From: Listeria weihenstephanensis
GTDB taxonomy: Bacteria > Bacillota > Bacilli > Lactobacillales > Listeriaceae
Direction: 5' to 3'
DNA length: 64,000 nucleotides
Assembly: GCF_003534205.1 (NCBI RefSeq)
Contig: NZ_CP011102.1
Coordinates: 2,988,036 to 3,052,035 of the forward strand
Made by a program: the position numbers and the translations under genes. Below are positions 26,026-35,722 of this stretch, piece after piece. Numbering within the stretch: position 1 is the stretch's first letter; each line of letters starts with the position of its first letter. Under the pieces are notes generated by a model. It worked only from the letters and a program-made list of their open reading frames with translations, was not told the origin of the DNA and ran no database searches.

Positions 26026-26660
26026 AAGGTTTAGTCAGTTTTTCTATCGTTGGCAGCGCGATCTGTATGTTTTTCCTAGTCATGCTTAACTATTTCCTAA
26101 CACCCGCGCTCGATTGGAGCATTTACCCATGTATCGCCCTACTTCTGTGGCCCTTATCCATGTATTTCGTTTACCGCCAAAATTTGAAACAGTTCGCATT
26201 CTTCACAAGCTCCGTCTTTATTATCCTGCTAACTGTCATCAACTTACGCGAAACACCCGATGTACTTTGGGTTCTATACGCCCTTTATCCGCTTGTTTTC
26301 TGGCCTGTTTTTACAGCGTTCGGGAAAAAAGCTTATACAATGACTGTCGCTGTGATTGGCGCTACAGCAACGATTATCTATTACGCATTGCTTAACATTG
26401 CCTTTTCGCCAAGCTATCCATGGGTCATCGCAATTATTTTTGCAGTCGGTTGGTGGCCTTTATCGCTATACCATGCCAAAAACAGAAGCTTTTTCACCTT
26501 CTCCATTCAAGCGAGCATTTGGATTAGCGCCTTTGTTATCGGTATGAACTGGGCCTTTTCACCAAGCGTGATTTGGGCGATTTATCCGATTTTTGCGGTT
26601 GTGTGGTGGCCTTTATCCATGTACTTTTTTAGTGCAAAACGTCACATGACATCTTTATAA
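26022..26660 (+). CDS. Membrane protein with three repeated 2TM units
   Basis: 212 residues from TTG 26022, which overlaps the previous stop (TTGA) and has GGGGAGG at the correct distance. Three units of two helices each end in a shared motif: WSIYPCIALLLWPLSMYF, WVIAIIFAVGWWPLSLY and WAIYPIFAVVWWPLSMYF, with a fourth degenerate stretch VLWVLYALYPLVFWP. The same motif ends the upstream HAAS protein, so the unit has multiplied within the operon. Function unknown. Confidence 0.7.
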   Translation: MKGLVSFSIVGSAICMFFLVMLNYFLTPALDWSIYPCIALLLWPLSMYFVYRQNLKQFAFFTSSVFIILLTVINLRETPDVLWVLYALYPLVFWPVFTAFGKKAYTMTVAVIGATATIIYYALLNIAFSPSYPWVIAIIFAVGWWPLSLYHAKNRSFFTFSIQASIWISAFVIGMNWAFSPSVIWAIYPIFAVVWWPLSMYFFSAKRHMTSL

Positions 26661-26718
26661 TTCCGCTCATGTATGGTACATTCAAATAGAAGCCAAAATT
26701 TTATTTGAAGGAGTCATT

Positions 26719-27153
26719 GTGAAAATGGAAAATCAATTAGATGAAAAAGCTGTTTTACGCGCGCAGTTAACGAATCCGCGTTGGATGACACTGACGCTCG
26801 CCATTATTTGTACGTTGTTCGCCTTGTTTACCTTACTCGGCGTGTTAGTCCTGTTTAGGCTTTCCAGCGAAGGAATCAAGCCAGAAGCGCTCCATGCCTT
26901 ACTAATCGCAAAAATCTTGGCGTCTATATTCTGTATCCTTTACGCCATATTTGCCTTACTTCTATTCAATAATTTTTCAAAACTAAGAAAAGGTATCGTT
27001 GTTCCGAAAATGCTCTACTTTGCGTTAAGTGTATTCGTTATCCTATCCGCAGCAAATAGCATCTTCAGTGGACAACTAGGCGGCGTCTTTTTACCCCTTA
27101 TTATTTTATTATTCGCCATCAAAATCATCTTAGATCTCGGAAAGCTAAAGTAA
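26719..27153 (+). CDS. Four-helix membrane protein
   Basis: 144 residues from GTG 26719, five bases after AAGGAG; ATG 26725 is an alternative. A charged N-terminus (MENQLDEKAVLRAQ) precedes four hydrophobic helices. No family recognised. Last gene of the PadR-box cluster, ahead of a strong terminator. Confidence 0.6.
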   Translation: MKMENQLDEKAVLRAQLTNPRWMTLTLAIICTLFALFTLLGVLVLFRLSSEGIKPEALHALLIAKILASIFCILYAIFALLLFNNFSKLRKGIVVPKMLYFALSVFVILSAANSIFSGQLGGVFLPLIILLFAIKIILDLGKLK

Positions 27154-27158
27154 TTAAC

Positions 27159-27205
27159 AAAAAAGATAAAATCCTACTTACATGGTAGCGTTTTATCTTT
27201 TTTAT
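27159..27205 (+). terminator. Terminator
   Basis: AAAAAAGATAAAA pairs with TTTTATCTTTTTT, with an inner CTAC/GTAG stem. Confidence 0.8.
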
Positions 27206-27310
27206 TTGCTTTTTTGTGTTTTTACCGACAAATTTAAGGGTATTATGTAAAATAAATTACCAGAAAACCTTAAATGTGTCTAAATTAAAAACAAAGGAGC
27301 GTGAATTACC

Positions 27311-29662
27311 ATGAAAAAATATTGGATTACTTTTCTATTAGCTTTGTTCCTATTACTTGGTGTTAGCAGTAGTACATTCGCCCAAACGGTGTCCGAACAA
27401 AATACCTCCTTGAACAACTGGCAAATATCTTTGACTGGTAAGGCCTTTCCCAGCTCCAATATCGTGCTGAAAACGACATTATCCGAGCAAGAACGCACCA
27501 CCCAGCAAAACGTTTTAGCGAAATTAAACAAAGATCCGAACAAAGATTATCTATTTTCAAACGTGACCGCCTGGAAAACGAACTCCATACAAATAACCAT
27601 CATCGCAACCAACATCGAAAAAATGGCAACGTTGTATCAGACCCCTAACTCGATTTATTATCAAAATGCCTCCTTTAAGCAAGACATCCTCTATGCCCTT
27701 CAATGGTTTTATACGAATATCTACAATGAGAACGTCACAAATGCCTATGGAAACTGGTATGACTGGCAAATTGGCACTCCCATTTCACTTGTAAATACAC
27801 TCACCCTCATGAAAAAAGACATCCCTCCGACCCAATTGCAAAATCACTTGAAAGCTATCGATCACTTTGAACCAGCGACTGCTGACGATCGTTATATTGG
27901 AACTGGCGCTAATCGGATAAACAAAGGCTTTATTGTGAGTATGGTTGGTGTCCTTAGTGGCAACCAAGCCAAAATCGATCTCGGTGCTGAAATTACAAAA
28001 CGCGTCTATACGCCAGTTACTTCTGGTGATGGCTTTTATGCAGATGGCTCTTTTATTCAACATACAAATACGCCATACACATCGGGTTACGGCGCCGAAG
28101 TTCTCGCCCGTAGCGCTGATTTTTACCAATTATTCGCTGGTACAACAACGCTCGGTAGCTTCCGTTCTCTACCAACCATCTTCACATATCTCGATTCTAC
28201 TTACTTACCAGTGTTCTATAAAGGTGAGGTGCTCGACATGACCCGTGGCCGTGCCGCTTCACTAAAAGCCATTCCGAACGAGCAGGTGGCCAATACAATG
28301 CTTTACGATATGTATACAATCAGCCAAAAAAATTCCAATGCGACGTATCGAGGTAAATACGCTAACATTCTGAAGTCCTCCATTACTAAGCAATCTGAGA
28401 AAACCACTTTTTATAAAAATCTTACCGTCGCACAAGCGCAAACTTTCCAAAATGTACTGGCCAATCCGAATATTCCTGCTACCTATCCAGCGCGAACACA
28501 AAATAAAATGATGGGTGGCGCTAGCCAAATGATCGACACAAAGCCTGGATATGTTGCAGGCCTAGCAATGTTTTCTAAAAAGGTATCTGCTTTTGAAAGT
28601 ATCGCAGGGCAAAACATGCTCGGCCACTACACAGGAACGGGCGCCCTCTATCTTTATAACGGCGACGAATCGTTCAAAGGAAACTACTATCCAACTGTTG
28701 ATATGACAAGTCTCGCAGGTACAACAACCGATCATAAAACAAAGCCAGTTACAGTTGATAACGCCAAATACCTCAATCCCGTAGCTTGGTCTGGCGGCGT
28801 AAGTGATGACCAAAATGGCTCTGCAACAATGCAATATAATATGAAAAATGTGACTGGAAGCACACTCGGCGCACAAAAATCCTGGTTCTTTTTAAACGGT
28901 AAAATTGTTGCTCTCGGCTCTGGCATTACGTCAACAGAAAGCCTCAACACCGAGACTATCGTCGAAAATCGCAAGTTGGTCAACACGAATCTCAATAGCT
29001 TTGTCGTTAGCGGTCAAACGCTTAACCTCGGCCAAACGAAAACAATCGCAAACACAAAATGGGCCTATCTAAACGGTGCGATTCCGAGCCAAAATATCGG
29101 CTATGTCTTCCCAACCGCCACGACAGTCACAGCTTACAAAAAAACGAAATCTGGGAATTGGAATACAATAAACACCCGTAACCGTAGCGAATTAGTAGGC
29201 GAAAACTACGCAGGCATCACGATTTCTCACGGACAGAAGCCAACAAATAAATCGTACAGCTACATCTTGCTTCCAGGCAAAACTAAGCAAGCAACCGAAG
29301 CCTACAGTAAGCAAATCGACGTCGAAATTCGGGCAAACAATCTAAATCAGCAGGCAATTTTCGATAAATCACAAAACCTCTGGATCAGCAATTTCCGCCA
29401 ACCCAGTACCCTAAACGGCGTCGTAGCTCAGACTCGTGGATCCATGATGATCCGTAAATCAGCAACGCTTGAAAAAATCACGCTATCCGACCCTTCGCAG
29501 GAACAAAACAGCATCGCATTCCTAGTACCTAAACAAACAGGACATAAACTCAAAACTAAATCCACAGAAGCAAGCGTAACAACACAAGGCACAAACTGGC
29601 GGATTCAAGTAAATACCACTGCTAAAAATGGCAAATCGTTTCATGTTACTTTTGGGAAATAA
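27311..29662 (+). CDS. Secreted polysaccharide lyase family 8 (hyaluronate lyase-like)
   Basis: 783 residues with signal peptide MKKYWITFLLALFLLLGVSSSTFAQ. The fold is an alpha-toroid followed by beta-sandwich domains. Catalytic residues can be placed: Asn201 (TGANRINKG), His251 (GSFIQHTNTPY), Tyr260 (SGYG) and Arg312/314 (MTRGRAAS). The spacing N-50-H-9-Y is the same as in pneumococcal hyaluronate lyase (N349, H399, Y408). It should cleave hyaluronan, chondroitin or a similar uronic-acid polymer by beta-elimination; xanthan-type substrates are possible in the family. No sortase motif, so released. ATG 27311 follows AAAGGAG. A terminator shared with the convergent regulator follows. Confidence 0.88.
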   Translation: MKKYWITFLLALFLLLGVSSSTFAQTVSEQNTSLNNWQISLTGKAFPSSNIVLKTTLSEQERTTQQNVLAKLNKDPNKDYLFSNVTAWKTNSIQITIIATNIEKMATLYQTPNSIYYQNASFKQDILYALQWFYTNIYNENVTNAYGNWYDWQIGTPISLVNTLTLMKKDIPPTQLQNHLKAIDHFEPATADDRYIGTGANRINKGFIVSMVGVLSGNQAKIDLGAEITKRVYTPVTSGDGFYADGSFIQHTNTPYTSGYGAEVLARSADFYQLFAGTTTLGSFRSLPTIFTYLDSTYLPVFYKGEVLDMTRGRAASLKAIPNEQVANTMLYDMYTISQKNSNATYRGKYANILKSSITKQSEKTTFYKNLTVAQAQTFQNVLANPNIPATYPARTQNKMMGGASQMIDTKPGYVAGLAMFSKKVSAFESIAGQNMLGHYTGTGALYLYNGDESFKGNYYPTVDMTSLAGTTTDHKTKPVTVDNAKYLNPVAWSGGVSDDQNGSATMQYNMKNVTGSTLGAQKSWFFLNGKIVALGSGITSTESLNTETIVENRKLVNTNLNSFVVSGQTLNLGQTKTIANTKWAYLNGAIPSQNIGYVFPTATTVTAYKKTKSGNWNTINTRNRSELVGENYAGITISHGQKPTNKSYSYILLPGKTKQATEAYSKQIDVEIRANNLNQQAIFDKSQNLWISNFRQPSTLNGVVAQTRGSMMIRKSATLEKITLSDPSQEQNSIAFLVPKQTGHKLKTKSTEASVTTQGTNWRIQVNTTAKNGKSFHVTFGK

Positions 29663-29671
29663 TGAAAGCAC

Positions 29672-29716
29672 AAAAATAACGCCAGATCTGAGAAATATCA
29701 GTCCGGCGTTATTTTT
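29672..29716. terminator. Bidirectional terminator
   Basis: AAAAATAACGCC pairs with GGCGTTATTTTT around an imperfect inner stem, between the PL8 gene and the PRD regulator gene. Confidence 0.85.
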
Positions 29717-29721
29717 CTATT

Positions 29722-31455
29722 TTAGCCCTCAATGCAATCAATAAACGCTGCATAATCCGTCAAACTCAGAATATCTTCACTATCATGTTCATTTAGCACA
29801 TAATAAAGATAACTAAAAACCTTCAACTCGGTACTCACATTCGGGTTCACACAAGCTACTAAAGCATTATGCACAAGCGTCCCGTCCACCAAAACGGCCT
29901 CAGCAAGATGCACAAATACCGCAAAAAAAGCTTGATTGCGCTGCGTCGTACAATGCGGTAAAGCCAGATGGTTAATCACTAAATTATTTCCTTTTTGCTC
30001 ACGTTCCTGAATTTTCATTGCTTCATCTGAACTTAAAATATCACGAGCTTCTAGTTCCCTGCAAATCCCCTGAACGATCGTATTCCAATCTTCTTCTGGC
30101 GCATTATGATAGTCCATCGCCAAATTCTCTGGGAAAAACGTCCGAATATTTTTGCGCACATCGATTTTTTCTAACGTATCTTGAATCGAGCGTAATTCCG
30201 CCTTCGTGATGACCTGCTTAATATCAATGCAAGCTACATCCGTCTCAAATTCCTGAAACGTCGCGTGGTTATTTAAAATCAATTTAATATCCTGATCTTG
30301 CAACGTTGTCTGTAATTCTTGGCGGTGCATGACGACAATAATCTCGATACTCTGCAGTTCTTTTTCAATCATCTGTTTATTAATACTCGCAACAGCGTAT
30401 TGGTCGGAAAACAAGATAACTTTCGCCGCGGACTGCTTGATTCGCTCCATCGCACACGAAAAATAGAGACCAATCAGATCGATATCATACAATTCGATGC
30501 CAAATACCTCATTCGCACTACTCACAAACGCAATACTCAAGTCAAAAGCCAGTGGATATACCGCTTTAATATTTGAGATATTGTGCAGCTTCCGGTCGTG
30601 CAGGATAATCGGATACGCGATGCTCCGCTTCAAATGCCCGACTAATTGCTCGACTAGCTCCAAATCATAAACAGGCGTACTATATTGCTCTGCCAATCCT
30701 TGCAATATTTCTTGCACTTTTTGAGGAGAAACCGCAGCGCTTTTTCGTTGTTGCGCCTCCATGAAAAATGCCATGAGACCTCGTGCTTCAGCCTGTTTAT
30801 CCTGACCTACCAACTGTTGATGCCAGTCCATATTTGGCTCATCCTCCAAAATACTGGCCGCCAAAATCAAGCTCGCTAAATGCGCGGAATGAATATTCGG
30901 ATAATAAAGAGCTCCATCTACCTTCCTGATTCCATCCAATAAAGTCGCATAATCATTCACTGAAATACCCAGCCGCTCGCAAAAAAAAGGAGGATTTTTA
31001 TCGATCAAATTAGCTAGTAAAATCATTTTTCGAAACGGCGATTCATCTAAATAATGTCCGTAATTCGGCTTTGACTTGATCTGCAAGCGATTCTCATAGT
31101 GCCCACGTAAAAAAACAATTTTCTCCGATATAAGCGCTTTTGACAAAAATAAGGTTGCCGCTAAATCATCAAGCGTCCTGAAATCATGACGCAATAGCTC
31201 CAGCAAAATAAGTTCATCATCATACATTGATTGGTGCAAAAGATTCGTATAAGCCGCTTTATCTCGAATGTCTAACTGATACCCACCTGCTTGACTCGAG
31301 GTAATTTCGCCAATCGTTTGGAGAATATGATTGATCTGGGAAATATCACGCAAAATCGTTCTTTTTGAAGTTCCCGTTAATTTCGCGAGTTCTAAACCGC
31401 TTGCTTTTTCATTTTCTAACCGATCCATGATTTGTACTTGCCGCTGATTTAGCAT
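29722..31455 (-). CDS. PRD-containing PTS regulator (MtlR/FrvR-like)
   Basis: 577 residues. An N-terminal helix-turn-helix (LELAKLTGTSKRTILRDISQI) is followed by a second HTH region, PTS regulation domains in the middle (YPIILHDRKLHNISN... and ELYDIDLIGLYFSCAMERIK), an EIIB-like segment (KVILFSDQYAVASINKQMI) and a C-terminal EIIA-like domain with VINHLALPHCTT, whose His is the phosphorylation site. This is the multidomain activator type responding to PTS phosphorylation. It closes the operon whose first genes encode the matching PTS, as FrvR does in enteric bacteria. ATG 31455 has AAGGAGG. Confidence 0.85.
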   Translation of the reverse strand: MLNQRQVQIMDRLENEKASGLELAKLTGTSKRTILRDISQINHILQTIGEITSSQAGGYQLDIRDKAAYTNLLHQSMYDDELILLELLRHDFRTLDDLAATLFLSKALISEKIVFLRGHYENRLQIKSKPNYGHYLDESPFRKMILLANLIDKNPPFFCERLGISVNDYATLLDGIRKVDGALYYPNIHSAHLASLILAASILEDEPNMDWHQQLVGQDKQAEARGLMAFFMEAQQRKSAAVSPQKVQEILQGLAEQYSTPVYDLELVEQLVGHLKRSIAYPIILHDRKLHNISNIKAVYPLAFDLSIAFVSSANEVFGIELYDIDLIGLYFSCAMERIKQSAAKVILFSDQYAVASINKQMIEKELQSIEIIVVMHRQELQTTLQDQDIKLILNNHATFQEFETDVACIDIKQVITKAELRSIQDTLEKIDVRKNIRTFFPENLAMDYHNAPEEDWNTIVQGICRELEARDILSSDEAMKIQEREQKGNNLVINHLALPHCTTQRNQAFFAVFVHLAEAVLVDGTLVHNALVACVNPNVSTELKVFSYLYYVLNEHDSEDILSLTDYAAFIDCIEG

Positions 31456-31460
31456 CCCTT

Positions 31461-32636
31461 TTACCTCCTTAACGTCTGAATTGCTTGATTCATTCGCTCT
31501 AAACCGTCTACTAGCTTACTGCGCGAACATGCCACATTCATCCGCAAAAATCCCGGTCCTCCGTAGGTTTCCCCTGGCATAATTGCTACTTTTCCAACGT
31601 GTATTAGCGCCTCTTGCAATGCGTCTTTCGTCACGCCAAGCGCAGATACATCGAGCCAAGCCAAGTAAGTTCCTTCTGGTATTTCAAAACGAATTTCCGG
31701 TATATGATTCGTAATATAATTTTTCAAAAAGTGCATATTATTTTCTAAATGGATCACCAGTTCATCGACGTAATCGGCGCTTTCATTATAGCTCGCCATC
31801 GTCGCGTACATGCCTAAAATGCTGACAGATGAAAGGGCATCACGCGCTTTTAATTGCTTCAAAAACGCCGCTCGCAAAGTCGCATCTGGCACTAATAAAT
31901 AGGAACCAATGAGACCTGGCGTGTTCATTGTCTTACTCGCCGATGTACAAATACACATATTCACAGGATTCTCAGCCAAACTCAGAATCGGTGTATACTG
32001 CGCGTTTCCATACACAATATCCATATGAATATCATCTGAAATGATAAAAATATGATGGCGTTCACAAATTTCGATAACCTTCGCGAGTTCTGCTTTATCA
32101 AAAACACGCCCCGTTGGATTATGCGGGTTGGTAAGCAACAAAATTTTAGCACCTTTCAATTGCTTCTCCAAACGCTCAAAATCAATACAATACTTCCCAT
32201 TATCCCATACAAGTTCATTTTCGACTAGCTCGCGGTTATTTTCTTCAATCAAGCTGTAAAAAGCATCATACATCGGTGAAAAAACAACGACGCGATCCCA
32301 TTCTTCACTTTTCAGACGTATTAAAACCGAAATCGCGTAACACACTGTTGGGCTATAAAGAACCCAATCCTTGTCAACGTGTGCATTAAATCGCGTCTGA
32401 TACCAATTCGTAATACTCCCTTTAAAAGCATCGTGATTCCACCTCGAATAACCAAAAACCCCGTGCGCCACTCTCGCTTGAATTGCCTCAAGAACTGGCG
32501 TTGGCACCTGAAATTCTGTATCCGAAATCGAAAACGGCAGCAAATCATGCTCCCCAAAACGGTCCTCAATGTAATCCCACTGCGTACAATATGTATTTTT
32601 ACGATCAATGACTTCATTAAAATCATATTTTCCCAT
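31461..32636 (-). CDS. MalY/PatB-type PLP aminotransferase / C-S lyase
   Basis: 391 residues of the fold-type I aminotransferase family, MalY/PatB branch. YDFNEVIDRKNTYCTQWDY is the typical beginning, NPHNPTGRVF and ISDDIHMDIVY contact PLP, and CTSASKTMNTPGL carries the Schiff-base Lys. Members are usually cystathionine beta-lyases or C-S lyases. It lies between an M42 peptidase and a PTS regulator in one operon, so here it may release sulfur or amino groups from the imported compound. Confidence 0.85.
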   Translation of the reverse strand: MGKYDFNEVIDRKNTYCTQWDYIEDRFGEHDLLPFSISDTEFQVPTPVLEAIQARVAHGVFGYSRWNHDAFKGSITNWYQTRFNAHVDKDWVLYSPTVCYAISVLIRLKSEEWDRVVVFSPMYDAFYSLIEENNRELVENELVWDNGKYCIDFERLEKQLKGAKILLLTNPHNPTGRVFDKAELAKVIEICERHHIFIISDDIHMDIVYGNAQYTPILSLAENPVNMCICTSASKTMNTPGLIGSYLLVPDATLRAAFLKQLKARDALSSVSILGMYATMASYNESADYVDELVIHLENNMHFLKNYITNHIPEIRFEIPEGTYLAWLDVSALGVTKDALQEALIHVGKVAIMPGETYGGPGFLRMNVACSRSKLVDGLERMNQAIQTLRR

Positions 32637-32692
32637 GCTTATGTCCCGTCCTTTCTATGGAAAAGCTCAGCGCGTCCGCCGAGCCTCAAACT

Positions 32693-33754
32693 TCATCCTA
32701 TATAGCGACAAATCGCCTCATGTTTTTCTGAGTGATATCCTGCCAAGAAATGATCCAACAATGCAGCCAAGCTATCATAATCCGAGCGTGAAATCATCGA
32801 AGAATTTGCGTGTAAATAGCGCGTCGGTAAGCAGAACGCCACAACAGGTCGTCCGCCACCCATCACATTATAACGACCACCATCCGTCGCACCCGTCTTC
32901 ATCGTGCAAAACTGCATAGGTTCGCCAATACTCTTAGCTGTATCAATCATGTCTTGTTTTAATTTTTGATGTGGAATATAGCGTTTATCAAAAAGCGCTA
33001 ACGCCGCACCCGATCCTAGTTTCAACGGGAATTTTATCCGATCGAATCCAGGCGTATCACCTGCAACCATCGTATCAATCACGATCGCAATATCAGGCTG
33101 GATCGCTTCCGCCGAAGTTTGCGCCCCGCGAAGTCCAACCTCCTCTTGCACCGTCGCCACCGCATAAAGCGTAATCTCCTCATTCTCACACCGTTTGAAA
33201 AGTTCCGCCACAAGTGCGCATCCAGCCCGGTTATCAAGCGCTTTTCCCAAAATTCGGTCTGGCGTTAACTCCGCAAAATTCGGCTCAGGGCAAACGAAAT
33301 CACCGATCGCCACGCCCATCTCTGCCACCATTTCCGCTGAATCCGCGCCGATATCAATAAACATCGCGTCATGCTCCATCGGCCTCGCTTTATCCGCCTC
33401 ACTCAAAGCGTGCGGGGCAATCGAACCAATAATCCCTGCCACTTTTCCCGTCTCCGTCCGAATTTCGACACGGTGGTTCAGCATACTCTGAGTCCACCAC
33501 GAACCGACCGTATCAAACGAGATAAATCCATCATCTGATATATGTTTCACGATAAATCCGACCTCATCCATGTGCGCAATAATCGCCACTTTCGGCCCCT
33601 TTGAACCTTTGCGCGCAATAAAACTCCCCAATCCATCAAACGTAATTTCATCCGCCTGATCGACCAGCTCCTTATACAAAATTTCGCGGATTTCTTGCTC
33701 GTCACCACTAGTCCCCGATGCCATCACCAGTTGTTTCAGTAAATTCGTCTCCAT
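32693..33754 (-). CDS. M42-family aminopeptidase (FrvX-like)
   Basis: 353 residues. Dinuclear metal residues of M42 peptidases are recognisable: IIAHMDEVGFIV (His, Asp), GKALDNRAGCALVAELF (Asp), VATVQEEVGLRGAQTSA (catalytic Glu pair), VIDTMVAGDTPG and the late His in PTRYLHANSSMIS. Such enzymes form tetrahedral dodecamers and clip short peptides, or act as endoglucanase-like FrvX/YsdC proteins. The start overlaps the EIIBC gene by 47 bp, so translation is coupled. Confidence 0.88.
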   Translation of the reverse strand: METNLLKQLVMASGTSGDEQEIREILYKELVDQADEITFDGLGSFIARKGSKGPKVAIIAHMDEVGFIVKHISDDGFISFDTVGSWWTQSMLNHRVEIRTETGKVAGIIGSIAPHALSEADKARPMEHDAMFIDIGADSAEMVAEMGVAIGDFVCPEPNFAELTPDRILGKALDNRAGCALVAELFKRCENEEITLYAVATVQEEVGLRGAQTSAEAIQPDIAIVIDTMVAGDTPGFDRIKFPLKLGSGAALALFDKRYIPHQKLKQDMIDTAKSIGEPMQFCTMKTGATDGGRYNVMGGGRPVVAFCLPTRYLHANSSMISRSDYDSLAALLDHFLAGYHSEKHEAICRYIG

Positions 33755-35180
33755 CTTTTAATTTCGCCTCTTTCCGTTTTAACCACCACGTTTTCAGAAC
33801 AATAATTAGGAAAATATTTAATGCTAATCCAAATGCTAAAACAAGATAGAACCAGTACCATGGCGACATCAAGCCAATAAGCGGGTCGAAAATACCGATC
33901 CCAGGTGCTAGCCTTTGAACGCCGAACATAATCGTTAACATCCCCGCTATTCCGCCGCTAAGCGTATTTGCAGTAATCATCGGTAGTGGCGCCGCAAGTG
34001 CATATGGAATCGCAGGCTCCGTCGCAACCGTCGAACCAACGATAATCGAACTGATCGCCGCGCCTTTTTCTTGTTTTGTAAATAATTTTGGTGCGATAAA
34101 AGTCGAGATTCCAGCGGCCATTGGAGGCATCAACGCTACAACACCAACGATCGCGTACCAGTCATAAATTCCTTTGTCGAGTAACGAGAAACAGAAGAAC
34201 CAAGCTGTTTTGTTTACCGGTCCACCCATGTCAAACGCAAGCATCGCGCCAACGAGGAAGGCTGCGGCAAGTTTCATTTCAGTCGGAATCGTGTTTAAAA
34301 AGTGCAACATTCCGTCCATCATACCGCCCATTACAGGTCCCAATACGTAAAATGTGAGCGTACCAAAAATAAATAATGTCACAAATGGGATCAACATCGA
34401 ACCAAGCAGCGGTTGCAACGCCTTGCCCAGCTTCACTTTTCGGAAGTATTTCACAAAATAACCAATCGCTAGTCCCAGAACCACCGCACCTAAAAATCCA
34501 GCACCCGACTCCGTTCCAAGCATCGTATTGTCATTCGCTAAATAGGTGACCAAAAATGCTGGTGCAAATGCAGGCTTATCGCCAATCGAGCTCGCAATAT
34601 ACGCACCCATAATCGGAATCATGAACTTGAATCCTAAATAACCGATCGTCTCAACAACCCAGGCAAACGACGGGTCTCCATTCGCCATATCGACATACGG
34701 CATCCCAAACTGCACAAGCATGTTTGCAATCGCAACGAGCAAACCACCACCAATAACGAACGGTAATGCCGCTGAAACTCCCGCCATCAAGTGACTCATC
34801 ACGCTTCCCGTTGGTACATCTTGCTGTCCCATTTTGATGTTGCTGTCCGCCGTAAATAACGTCGCTTTGCTTTCCAAATCATCGTAAATCGTCTCGATCT
34901 GTTTCAAAGCATCCGAAACCTTGAGTTCCACAACCTTCTTATTTGCAAAACGGAATCGGTCTTCCTCACTAATCGTCCGTCCAAGCGCCAGAATCACATA
35001 ATCCGCCGCCTTAATTTCAGCCGGTGTTAAATGGTTCTCAACACCACTCGCACCTTGCGTCTCCACTTTTATCGTGTAACCTAATGAAACTGCCTTGCGC
35101 TCTAACGCCTCTGCCACCATGTATGTATGGGCAATTCCCGCAGGACAATTCGTAATCGCAACAATATTTAAACTCGCCAT
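33708..35180 (-). CDS. PTS fructose-family EIIBC component (FrvB-like)
   Basis: 490 residues. Residues 1-100 form an EIIB-Fru domain with phosphorylatable Cys12 in TNCPAGIAHTYMVAE. A linker leads to an EIIC domain of 8-10 helices with MPPMAAGISTFIAPKLF and VGSTVATEPAIPYAL, typical of the fructose superfamily. It imports and phosphorylates a fructose-like sugar or derivative with the upstream EIIA. ATG 35180 has AAGGGAGAG. The order EIIA-EIIBC-M42-regulator matches frvABXR of E. coli. Confidence 0.92.
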   Translation of the reverse strand: MASLNIVAITNCPAGIAHTYMVAEALERKAVSLGYTIKVETQGASGVENHLTPAEIKAADYVILALGRTISEEDRFRFANKKVVELKVSDALKQIETIYDDLESKATLFTADSNIKMGQQDVPTGSVMSHLMAGVSAALPFVIGGGLLVAIANMLVQFGMPYVDMANGDPSFAWVVETIGYLGFKFMIPIMGAYIASSIGDKPAFAPAFLVTYLANDNTMLGTESGAGFLGAVVLGLAIGYFVKYFRKVKLGKALQPLLGSMLIPFVTLFIFGTLTFYVLGPVMGGMMDGMLHFLNTIPTEMKLAAAFLVGAMLAFDMGGPVNKTAWFFCFSLLDKGIYDWYAIVGVVALMPPMAAGISTFIAPKLFTKQEKGAAISSIIVGSTVATEPAIPYALAAPLPMITANTLSGGIAGMLTIMFGVQRLAPGIGIFDPLIGLMSPWYWFYLVLAFGLALNIFLIIVLKTWWLKRKEAKLKDGDEFTETTGDGIGD

Positions 35181-35196
35181 CTAACTCTCTCCCTTT

Positions 35197-35640
35197 TTAC
35201 GAAATAACGCCTTGAACTAGCGCCAAAATCTCACTTTCCGTCCCTGTTTTCAACTGACCAACGAACTCTGGATCCATCAATTTCCGGCTTAACTGCGACA
35301 ACAATCGTAAATGTTCTTGCCCACCGGTTTCCGGCACAAGCAGACAAATCCAGCAATACACTGGCTGATCATCCATTGCTTCCCAAGCCACCGCATTTTC
35401 CCCGCGTCCCACTAAAACGCCGACTTCCTTCACAAAAGCTGATTTCGCATGAGGGATCGCGATTCCCCCACCAAATCCTGTAGTCGACTCCTCTTCACGC
35501 AAACATAAATCCTTATAAAATCCCGCAGCATCCGAGACCTTGCCGTTTTTAACCGCCAAATCCGCAAACTCTTGCAAAATTTCTGCTTTCGTCTTCCCTT
35601 GCATCGCTACATTAATTCCACTTACACTCATGATTTCCAT
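35197..35640 (-). CDS. PTS fructose-family EIIA component (FrvA-like)
   Basis: 147 residues of the EIIA-Fru/Mtl type with phosphorylated His64 in GGGIAIPHAKS. Accepts phosphate from HPr and passes it to Cys12 of the EIIB domain in the next gene. First gene of the operon, 16 bp ahead of EIIBC, start ATG 35640 with GGAG nine bases upstream. Confidence 0.9.
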   Translation of the reverse strand: MEIMSVSGINVAMQGKTKAEILQEFADLAVKNGKVSDAAGFYKDLCLREEESTTGFGGGIAIPHAKSAFVKEVGVLVGRGENAVAWEAMDDQPVYCWICLLVPETGGQEHLRLLSQLSRKLMDPEFVGQLKTGTESEILALVQGVIS

Positions 35641-35700
35641 TCATCTCAACTCCAGCTTCTTTTTGTATTCCTACTTAATAACGTTCTCTTGTACTATTTC

Positions 35701-35722
35701 AGTATAGTTGATAACGCTTACT
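35701..35722 (-). promoter_or_regulatory. cre site and promoter of the frv-like operon
   Basis: On the reverse strand AGTAAGCGTTATCA (35709-35722) fits the CcpA cre consensus TGWAANCGNTNWCA with one mismatch. It abuts a -10 box TATACT (35701-35706). There is no good -35, which fits an activator-dependent promoter. The remaining bases to 36150 are AT-rich and I see no gene there. Confidence 0.65.
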
